In this document: positions 17,644-27,100 of the stretch, piece by piece
Numbering within the stretch: position 1 is the first letter of the stretch
Layout: each line of letters opens with the position of its first letter
Assembly (NCBI GenBank): GCA_023394875.1
Contig: JAEXAB010000001.1
Span: 372,001-436,000 of the forward strand
Source: Bacillota bacterium
GTDB lineage: Bacteria; Bacillota; Clostridia; Christensenellales; DTU072
Length of the DNA: 64,000 nucleotides
Direction: 5' to 3'
Program-made: the position numbers and the translations under genes
Notes under the pieces: generated by a model
What the model saw: the letters and a program-made list of their open reading frames with translations, nothing else
Told to the model about the DNA's origin: nothing
Databases searched by the model: none

Positions 17644-20044
17644 TTTTAATCTCCTTAAATTTTTTTAGCTGATTACTTATCGTCTTTTGCTTATTTTTCA
17701 ATTCTTCCAAATCATTTTTTACGGTATTCAATATCAGTTTTTCGGCAACGCCTTTGCCTTCCACGCTTGGTAGGTACTTAACAATATCGATACTAAGATT
17801 GCCCTTATCCTCTCCAAAGCTTGCTTCCATAAGATCGATTAACGTTTCGTCATTGGAAAGTCTGAATTGCCTTTTTGCCTCGTTTATCATCCCTAATTCC
17901 CAATAACGGATACCCGCATCGTGATAATTGCCAACTCTAACAAATTGCTCTTCCACTTCAATCCTGTTAAGCCACTCTTTGCGCTGCAAGTCGTCTATTA
18001 TTTTGTTTGCCGTAAAAATGGCGTTCTCATACTGTTCTAACTTAATAAACTGCCGTACTCTTTCCATAATTTCCTGCTGGTCTATTTCTATCTTGCTTGC
18101 CACTTTTCCTATTGACTTTGCGGCATCCTCTGCGCTCTGCTTGTCAAAATTTTCTTTGAAAAACTCATTGAAAGCCAATATTTCTTTTTCTTCGGCTACA
18201 TAGATGTTGGCTTTGGCTCTGGACACTCCCACGTAGAAAAGGTTGAAATAATAGCGGAAAACTGAGTTTTCGTCAGCTTCTTTGCGATTAATCATAATCC
18301 TATTGAGCTGCTGCCACTTCTCAATATTGTCGCTAAGGACGTTAAGCAGAATAACCGTCTCTCTTTCCAAGCCCTTGATTTCCGAAACGGTCAGGATTTC
18401 CTGACTTTTTAGTTTGGTCCTTAATTGCTCTTTTGTTCTCACATCGGCAACGATAATGGTGCAGTTTTCGTAAGCTACGTCGGAAAGCTTTTCTAAAAAT
18501 TGCTTATCATTAACAAAAATTGATTGGGTGGTAACTTCGCTGTCAATGCTTTCTCCCTTAATAACAAAACTGTGGGTGCCGAAATATTTGGTATTAATCT
18601 CTCCCAAACGGTCGATAATTGAGGCGATTTTCTTAGTGTTGCGGTAGTTATGCTTCAAAGTAGCAACCGTCACTTCGTCTTTTACGTACAATAACCTTTT
18701 TAAGAAGGCAAAGCTAAAGTAAGCGGGATTAATCATCTGTAAAGCGTCGCCCACGCAAAACACTTTTATAGAAATTGCCTTAAACAAAGTAAGATTAACT
18801 TCGGTTAGGTCCTGTACTTCGTCAAGAATAGCAAGGGAGTATTTTTTTATTTTATCAATATTATTTAGTAGTTCCCGACTCATAGTGTTGTTGTCGGCTA
18901 AATTATTCTGCGATAAGTAATTCCCATAGTCCTTGGCAAGATAATAGATAGTTTCGGCTTCTACCCTACTGAAACTATCCCTTCTAAGCTGCAAATACTC
19001 TTCGATACTAATTATATTGGCACCGTTATTTCGGTAAGAGCCGTAGATAAGCCCGTATATTTCTTTATAGATTATTTCGTAGGAAAGCTCTTTTATTTTA
19101 CTTAAACGGCTGACAAGCTGATGATTTTTTATATTTCTTATATAATCTCTAACAAAGCTTCTTTCGTTAGCTACATTTACTCCGTCTTTAACGTTAATAC
19201 GATACAAGTCTTCAATAAGGTAATAATCTACGTTTTTTTCTAAATAATCGATTACCGAAAGCAGTTTTTGATAGATTTTATCTTCGGTAACGGGAATTGT
19301 TAGTCCAAGATAGTATTCTATGGCGTGTTTTTTGTCATTGTCGGCAAAAACTATCTTCCCGCCGTCCAATTCTTTTATAAATCTTTTTAAGTTATCGGTA
19401 AAAGTTATTACTTTTTCTTTGGTATCAGTAAGCAACCCTCTGGAAAAAGTGGTATACAAAATTTTGCCGCTGTAGCCTCTGAATGCCGAAAAAACTATCT
19501 TATCAATGCAAATATTGGTCTTTCCGCTACCGGCTACGCCTTGGAGTAGCACGTTTTGGTCTTCTATAGCCACAAGCTCTTTTTGCTGATGGTTAAGTAA
19601 CGGAAAGTTAACTGTATTGCTGTTTGAAAGGCGGTAAAGTTTGTTAAAATCCTTGGCTGAAATTACGTCTTTAATTTTATCAAAAGTTACTTCGGCTGAT
19701 TTTTCGGAAAAGAAATTAATAAGGCTTTGGTCATTTATTCTTTTTTCTGCCGCAAAATCCTCATAGCGGTAAAATATTATCTTCTTGTCAAAATTTTCTC
19801 CGTTTTCTTCGGCGCAGAAATATAGCTTGTTTTTGTTTTGATTAAAAGAAATAACAAAGGTTTCTTTGACGTTAGCTATAAAAAAGTCTTTACACCTAAT
19901 TGTTAATAACAACCCGCCGATAAGGGCGCGTAGTATTGCGTCAATGCGGTCAAAACGAGAGGTTTCTTTAATAAACCTTTCCGTCTTGACAATCTGCCAT
20001 TGTCCCGATAATATAACTTTGTTTATATCGACTTTGTACTGCAT
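17636..20044 (-). CDS. UvrD/Rep-like superfamily I helicase with a novel N-terminus
   Basis: The 802-residue protein has an N-terminal region of about 150 residues that I do not recognise, followed by a full SF1 helicase core. Visible motifs are the Q-motif-like LLNHQQKELV, Walker A GVAGSGKT (169-176), Walker B LDEVQD (about 407-412), motif III VGDALQMINP, motif IV HNYRNTKKI, motif V SEIKGLERETVILL and motif VI YVGVSRAK. The C-terminal 170 residues look helical and TPR-like (NAIFTANKIID, GIRYWELGMINEAKRQF). It is an ATP-dependent translocase on DNA or RNA. It lacks obvious nuclease motifs. The 8-bp overlap with a coiled-coil gene and the downstream membrane-protein genes are not a standard DNA-repair context. 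It is 56 bases after a release-factor-like gene. Confidence 0.82.
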   Translation of the reverse strand: MQYKVDINKVILSGQWQIVKTERFIKETSRFDRIDAILRALIGGLLLTIRCKDFFIANVKETFVISFNQNKNKLYFCAEENGENFDKKIIFYRYEDFAAEKRINDQSLINFFSEKSAEVTFDKIKDVISAKDFNKLYRLSNSNTVNFPLLNHQQKELVAIEDQNVLLQGVAGSGKTNICIDKIVFSAFRGYSGKILYTTFSRGLLTDTKEKVITFTDNLKRFIKELDGGKIVFADNDKKHAIEYYLGLTIPVTEDKIYQKLLSVIDYLEKNVDYYLIEDLYRINVKDGVNVANERSFVRDYIRNIKNHQLVSRLSKIKELSYEIIYKEIYGLIYGSYRNNGANIISIEEYLQLRRDSFSRVEAETIYYLAKDYGNYLSQNNLADNNTMSRELLNNIDKIKKYSLAILDEVQDLTEVNLTLFKAISIKVFCVGDALQMINPAYFSFAFLKRLLYVKDEVTVATLKHNYRNTKKIASIIDRLGEINTKYFGTHSFVIKGESIDSEVTTQSIFVNDKQFLEKLSDVAYENCTIIVADVRTKEQLRTKLKSQEILTVSEIKGLERETVILLNVLSDNIEKWQQLNRIMINRKEADENSVFRYYFNLFYVGVSRAKANIYVAEEKEILAFNEFFKENFDKQSAEDAAKSIGKVASKIEIDQQEIMERVRQFIKLEQYENAIFTANKIIDDLQRKEWLNRIEVEEQFVRVGNYHDAGIRYWELGMINEAKRQFRLSNDETLIDLMEASFGEDKGNLSIDIVKYLPSVEGKGVAEKLILNTVKNDLEELKNKQKTISNQLKKFKEIKNG

Positions 20045-20054
20045 TTTCCTCTAC

Positions 20055-20099
20055 TTTATCGGCGTTATTTTATCATTTTATCCTTAAAATAACGATAAA
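20055..20099 (-). other. Long bulged hairpin between the release-factor-like gene and the helicase gene
   Basis: CGTTATTTTA (20063-20072) and TAAAATAACG (20085-20094) pair perfectly over 10 bases. The stem extends by five more pairs (TTTAT/ATAAA) beyond a three-base bulge. There is no U-tract, so partial termination, mRNA processing or a protein-binding RNA element are all possible. Confidence 0.5.
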
Positions 20100-20100
20100 T

Positions 20101-21129
20101 TTATTTATGTTTTAACTTAATTGCATCAATTATCGGCAGAAAATTGCCTTCTATTACTTCTTCGGCTCCGAAAGTAATTTTTACTCTGCTGTCTGTCACC
20201 GTGTCCTTAATAAAGTCATATTCTCTTACTGTTTTTTCTTTCTTGACGGTATTTTTTATTACCTTTCTTTTGTCGTCGATAAAATCTTTTTGCTTTGCGG
20301 CGTTTTCTTCTTTGAGGCGCAAAATAAGGTTTTTTAACGCCCTTTCTTTGTTCTTTAACTGTGACCTTTCGTCCTGACAAACCACCGTTATACCAGTCTC
20401 CATATGGGTTATTCTAACCGCCGTTTCTACCTTGTTTACGTTCTGTCCTCCAGCCCCGCCGGAATGAAACAAATCTATTTTTATATCTTTGTCACCGATA
20501 TTAATTTCTTTTTCAATAATATAAGGCAATACGGTAACGGACACCTCTTGTGTTTTGTCGGTACTTATGTTTTTATGTATAGCGCTCTCATGCTCAAAAA
20601 GAAAATAAGCGCTTTCTCCCTTTGCAATAATATTTGCCTCTTTTATCCCCTCTCCTGCAACCTTATAGGAACTTATTTCGGTTTGAAAAGCCATATTTTT
20701 AGAAAAATTTTGATACATATTAAATACTGTTTTGCAAAAGGAGTAAGAGTTTTCTCCCATAGCTTTGAGTTCCAATATTGCGCCTGCGTATTTTTGTGTT
20801 TCCTTTTTTTCAATAAGCAGAGCGGCAAGTTCTTTTGCAATTGTATCTATTTTGCTACTTAACGCCTCTATTTCTTCAAGTAAAAGTTTTTGAAACGCCT
20901 TGTCGCTGTTTTCGGCGTTTGTTTTGCAAATTTCCAGTTCTTTTATAGCTTTTGTCAGTTCTTCTCTTTTGTAAAAAACGGGTTTTAAGGAATTTTGCTC
21001 GGCGACAAGCTTTCGCCAATAGCTGTTGTGCGCTATTATTTCGGGAGAAGCAATAAGCTCCTCAAGTTCTAAAAACCTGAGGTGCTTATTATTACTTTTT
21101 TCCAAAATTCCCGATATTACCGTGTTCAC
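20101..21129 (-). CDS. Class I release-factor-like protein with GGQ but without the codon-recognition tripeptide
   Basis: The 342-residue protein is close to full RF1 length and has an RF1-like helical N-terminal domain (LEELIASPEIIAHNSYWRKL). The peptidyl-tRNA hydrolysis loop is intact: HSGGAGGQNVNKVETAVRITH with the following TGITVVCQDERSQLKNKERAL. The recognition region of RF1 normally reads HRVQRVPATESQGRIHTS. Here HESAIHKNISTDKTQEVS leads directly into VTVLP, about eight residues shorter. There is no PxT (RF1) or SPF (RF2) motif and no HTS. This suggests a codon-independent or altered specificity, perhaps in ribosome rescue. The GTG start at 21129 has no Shine-Dalgarno site and lies six bases after the giant gene's TAG, in the same frame. 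Family membership is secure; function is inferred. Confidence 0.85.
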   Translation of the reverse strand: MNTVISGILEKSNNKHLRFLELEELIASPEIIAHNSYWRKLVAEQNSLKPVFYKREELTKAIKELEICKTNAENSDKAFQKLLLEEIEALSSKIDTIAKELAALLIEKKETQKYAGAILELKAMGENSYSFCKTVFNMYQNFSKNMAFQTEISSYKVAGEGIKEANIIAKGESAYFLFEHESAIHKNISTDKTQEVSVTVLPYIIEKEINIGDKDIKIDLFHSGGAGGQNVNKVETAVRITHMETGITVVCQDERSQLKNKERALKNLILRLKEENAAKQKDFIDDKRKVIKNTVKKEKTVREYDFIKDTVTDSRVKITFGAEEVIEGNFLPIIDAIKLKHK

Positions 21130-21135
21130 TGTTAA

Positions 21136-24100
21136 CTAAAAGTTGTGGTCAACGTTAGTTCCGTTGGTGTTTTCAAAGGTATTGTTAGCCACGATTTCGC
21201 TGTCGCTGTTGCTTGAAGGAATCTTTATAGCTATTCTGTTGCTGTCAAAGGTGTTATACAGTATAGTTACGTTCGGCGTATAGCTTAATATCGCGGTATC
21301 CTGGTTTGTAAATACTGACTGCGTTATTCTAAGGTCTAATAAGGACGATTGAATGGATATAGCTGCCGATCTGTTGTACATGAAAGTACAGTCGGTCAAT
21401 TCTAAGTTTCCGTTTATTAGTTCTATTCCTCTTTGATAATACTTAATAACGCTGCCTACCATATAAATCTTGTCGCGGTAGTTTGTCGCTGTCTTAATGG
21501 CTACCGTATACAGTCTTTCCATGCCGTTGAACTCGCAATCGTAAATACCTATTGAGTTCGCTCCGTTATTAATCTGTAAGCTTACTAAACCGTCCGCTTG
21601 GGCTTGGAATTTTATAATCTTTATAGTAAGAACGCCTCTGTTTACCGTTATTCCATTAATGGTAGTAAGGATATTCTTTTCATTGTCATAACAGCCTATT
21701 ATGGATATATCGGCGTTGGTGTTAAGCGTTAGGGCAGAATATTCTCCGGGGGTAAGGTATAGTTTCAAACTCTGATTTTCGGCTACGTTTGCTATAGCTT
21801 CCTGCAATTGTTCATCGTTTTCTATAACAATGGCGTCTTCCTCTGCGCGGATTTCATAAATGCCTGAGGTTATTACGTAAACTGCGTAGTTACGGAACAT
21901 ATTAATTAAATCCAAATACACGTAACTACCGTCATCGTCTAATTCCTGATACAGACTGCCTGGCATGGATGCGTTTTTGAGTATCATCTTATAATAGGTC
22001 TTGCCTTCGTATTGATAGGTGTTGGAAATATCGGCGTAAGAGTACATATCGTTACTTTCGGCATAAAGCTTAAAGCCTTCTACATATGCGGCGTATATTC
22101 CCAAAGTATAGTAGTTTTTAACCTCTGTACCTGCCACAACCGCGCCAAAATCTCTCGGCTTGTCGGTACCGGTTAGTCCTAAGAACGTTACGTAGTCTTG
22201 TACGTTTACTACGTTACTTAAATACTGCATGCTGATATCGGTTATGTCGATATACAATTCTTTGGGCACAATGTTAATTACACTTGTAGGAATAACCATA
22301 GAAGGATAGTTGTTTCCGCCGTCAACGGTAATATCGCAGTAATAGCTTCCTACGTGCATAATTCCGTTGATCGCATACATAGGTTGTCCGTTTTCGGAAT
22401 AACTGTATTGGTAAGTAACGTTTACTCCGCTAGGTAGTTGTCCTTCTCCGTCGTGTAAATTATTGATTAGCGGATTTTGATTTCTGCCGCTATATACCAA
22501 AGTATTGGAAGTAATACTATACGTTACGTTGGGCTTTTCTATCCTGATAATTCTCGATACTCTCTCGTTACTAAATGTATAGTTGCCGCTGTTGTTTGCC
22601 GCCGTAACTTCAAACAGAACGGTATACGTTCCTACGTCTACGGGCGGGTTGGCAAGGACTTCGTCGTTCTGGTTTATATAAGTAATATTATAAACGACCT
22701 CGCAGATAGACATATTCGGCTCTAACCTGTCAAATAAGGTGGCATTTAGGATTGCTGTGTCGGTAATGCCCGTTTCGCGCCTTATTTTTGCGATTTCGCC
22801 GTCAAGATATCTCTTTGTAGCAACCGTTACTCTAGTGTACAAATCGTTATATGCCCTTGTTTTTGCGGCAGTCTCGCTGTAACCTTGTTCCACATATTTT
22901 TCTACCATGGCGTTTTTATCGGTGATACTGACAAACCAGTTATCTACTCCGACCATTGGTAAGCCCGAATATACTACCAGCGGATGATTTTTGCCGTCGT
23001 AGGTATGAGTTATTATATTGGTTGCCGACTGCTCATCGCCCTCAAAGACAATGCCGGCGCTGTTTATAGTTACCGGTCTTATCGTTAAGGTAAAAATAAG
23101 TTCGTCCTTGATATATACGTTGTAGTCAATAATACTTACTTTGATATCGTATACGCCTGCGTTCAACGGATAATCAGTAGTTGAATAAGAATCGGCGCTT
23201 GTTCCCGAAGCTTTGTATTCTACCAAATAACTTTCCAAATTAAGATAGTCGTTAACACCGTCCATTCTTAGGAAGGATAGAAGGTTATGTGACGGGTTTA
23301 TGGGCAGTTTGTAATATCTACCGTTGTAGAAGCTAGATAAGGCATAATTGCCGCCAAGACTGTTAAGAACTGCCGTCTTTTTGTCTATCTTGTCAATGAA
23401 AATGGTAAGTTCCAGATATTTCCAAGAAGCATTGGCGTCATAGTACCAGCCTTTAACTTTGTATCCTTCGCTTGTAGCTAGATTAATATTGACGTTGTCA
23501 AGTTCCCACAACAAGGAAATAACTTCTCCGCTTATTTTGTCTACAGCCTTAGGAAGTTCGCTTGATTTTAAGGTTACGCCCAACGGCCAGTGTATAGCGT
23601 CAACGTAATACATGGAAGTTTCGGGTATCGTTGTCCACGTCCAATATCCTATTTGATCGGCGTCTTTTGTATTCTTAAATGACAGGTTGCTTATCTTTGT
23701 ATATAGATACGGAGTAAGTTTCAAACCTATTTCGAAGCTTATAGTCCTGCCGCCGCCTTGTGAAAACGCCAAACGGTCATCTGCCAAAGACATTTCGTAA
23801 GCTACTTCAAAGAGTATTTTTTGGTCGACAATCTTGTAGATTGTTTCTTCGGGTATTATAGTAAAGTAAGTGTCAAGTTCTCTCGTTGCCCCAAGTTGAA
23901 CAAAGTAATTGCCGATAGTGTTAGGTTCGTTTACGTCCTTCTTCTTTTGATAGTTACTGTCATACGGCGTACTGATAAAGTCGTTAATTACGTAGGTATT
24001 GAGGTTATTGCCTGTCATATAGGCATACAATTTTGGCTCAATAACTATAACGGTAAACCTAATATTAGGTGAGAAGTTCATATCCGGATAATTTACTTTA

Positions 24101-27100
24101 TCCCAGCCAAGCACGCCTTTGATACCGTTTTCGCCCTCATATACGTGCGGGCTTGTGGTTGATATCCTGTTTAGTTCCACATCCATAAAGGACAAGGGCA
24201 CTTTCTGCCAGTTCTGTTCGTTAGCGCCAACAGCGAAGTCATAGTACATATAGGAGTAGTTCTTCTGCATCTGAACGTAAGCCCCGCCCGCTCCTACAAC
24301 TAAATAAAGTATTCCGCCGTCGATATACTGTCCTGCGTCCACGTTCTCAATCTCTATATTCTCGGTGAGGAATCTTACTCTTATGGTATATCCAAGATAG
24401 GTAAATATGGCTACGATATATCTGTCTTGTGCTACTCCCAATAAAATATCTTTTAACTTATAAGTACCTTCGTTGCCGGGTTCTAGTTTCCAGTTGGGAG
24501 TCATCTCTATTGCCGTGCCGTCGCCGAAGTTAACGGCAACTCTTTCGGGGTAAATAAGTTCATAAGGATTGAGTATCATGGTAGAAGACAATACGTCTAT
24601 ATAATTGTTTTCCATAAGTCCAAGAACCATCAAATCATCATTATCGTAATAATCAACGGAAATGATACTTTGATTAGTGGACCTGAATTTTACGTTCCAA
24701 ATAGCGTATGACGGAGCGTTTTCGTAAATCTTGGAAGATATAGTCTCACCGGAAGCATCCATTATCGAAATAGTAACGCTTCCTCCGCCCGAATAATTAA
24801 AGCTGACGTGGGTGATTGTATCAAAAATAGTATCAACTACGTCGTAAGATAAAATCCTTAGCGGTATATTGTTCTGAGCGGCTAAAGAATAAGACAACTG
24901 CGACATATCCCATACTACGTTGGTGTAAACGGCGGTTTCTCCGGTGGAGAACTTGACTCCCAGAGTGCTAGGAAGAATATACTTCTTGCCGTTTGTATCC
25001 AAAACGCTGTCGTTAATCGGGTTGATTAAGAGCATATTTGAACCCGCCGCCTCGTTATACAGATTATAATAACCGATAAAGAAGCTGTTTTCCACGTCGG
25101 CTATTGTTACTCTGTTGCCACCGTAGTAAGCGTCCAAACTAAATAGATTGCTTATTGTTCTGTTTTTGTATAACACAGAAACAATTAACGTATTTGTATT
25201 GCCGCGGCTGTCGGTAAGGGTAATGGAATAGTCGCCGGAACCTCCAGCATAGTTGTTTTCATAAAACTCCTCGCTGTAAGTTACGTTAACCATACCTACG
25301 TCTTTGATGGTATTGTTTTCGGTGAAGGTTGCGTACGCTTGAACTTTGGTAGGGAGTTCGGGGAAGAGCGGGTCTATTATTATCTTGTTCCTGTCGGCGT
25401 AGTCTTCTATTGTGGAGACGGTACTTGCATTGAAATAATCAACGTAAGTAATCATCATTTGTACGTACTTATATACAATACCGTCTTTTTTGAAAGCGTT
25501 ATTTGACTCTGTCTTTGTAAGGTTAGATATATACACCGCGTCTATTTGTGAGGATTCGTTACTTCCCAATAGCTTGGTCTTGTCAAGAAGCAGTACGTGC
25601 CTTTGTCTGTTTACCACTGTCTCTAAACCTTGCGCGTTCTCAATATTGTCGCTTACGTAGAAAACAAGACTAATTACTCTGTCGTTTGCCATAGCGTTAA
25701 AGGCTTTTTGATAAGAGACGTCAGAATACGGGTTGATAGAATCTAAAAACTGCAAGTAATAGTTAATAGGAAGCATACCTAAATTATTGGGATTAACTCC
25801 GCCACCGCCAACTACTATGCTGTTGTAGATATAATTATAGTAGCCAAATACCGTAACTTCTCCGCCCGAAGCTAGTCCGGTTATAATGGAAGCCGAACTT
25901 GTCTTAAGTAGCCTACTTAATATCTTTTGTTGGAAGATAAGGTAAGTTGCGCTGTTGTTGGTATTGCTGATAACGAATTTGTAGTAATGTTCGTTATATT
26001 TTTTATTAAGTAAATCTGCACCTATGGTAAAGCCTTTTTGAGTCAGTACGTTAATAAGTCTGATAACTGCCTGATACTTAAACTCTTCGCCTAGGTTACT
26101 TTCGTCGCCGCTTGCCAAGAAATCTATGGTAAACAATCCCTTATCAATAGTTCTTAGCGATACCTTATAATCACGGATAACTCTAAGTACGTTATAAACG
26201 GTGATTAGATTAATTCTGCCTTCGTCGATAGAATTATATTGATTTAATAGATTTTGCTTGGTTTGTAAGCCTATATCGCTTATTAATTTGCTGTCCAAAG
26301 GATTTTCACTGCCAAAAGTAATGCTCTCCCAATTGCTTATTATTTGGTCGATTACACTTTGCAATTCTCCGCCGTCGTTGATTTTCAAGCTGTTATAGAT
26401 TATTATTATTTCATCTAAGTCAACTTCGGAAATTTCGGTAGCCTCAAACACAGCATTGTTTATTACGTTATTAAGCATTGTCTGTTGTTCGGTAGTTGCG
26501 GCGTTGTAAACGCTGATATAACCGTCTCTAAGGTAGTTATAAACCGTCCACAAATATTGTTCGTATTCAAAATTATTGAGTTTGAACAAATCAAATTCGT
26601 CATAAACTTTGGCAAAAGCTACTTCATTTTCAACGTTTTCTATTACGCTGTAGAGATTATTAAGTTCCTGTTTTACCATTATTTCGCTTAATATATTGAA
26701 CGCGTTGTACTTAATGCCTTCAGTCTGGCTCATTTGTCCGCTGGCTAGGTACTCTGCGTAAATAACTGCTAAAATATCGTCAAGAACTACTTTGTTGCCT
26801 TGATAAATAATGTCGTACAAACTATCGTAGAACATATTTGCCAAAACTTGCACATTGTCATTAACCGACATCGTATAGCGGTTGATATCGTTTAGGTACT
26901 TGTATCTCAAGAAATCTTCTCTTGCAAAAGCCGAAAGGAGCTGACTTTGCTCAATCTTGGTTATTGTGCCGGTGCCTTGCGGTACGTTTTCGCAACCAGC
27001 CAAAATCATTCTGTTTATTATGTTACTAAAGTTTACGTACTGCGGATCGGAAATATTAATTATGGTATTATCGTTGATATCCTGCTCAACCCTTGATAGC

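Noticed and set aside
20101..21129. Alternative genetic code as the reason for an unusual release factor
   Set aside because: TAA, TAG and TGA all appear as ordinary stops of clear genes in this window.
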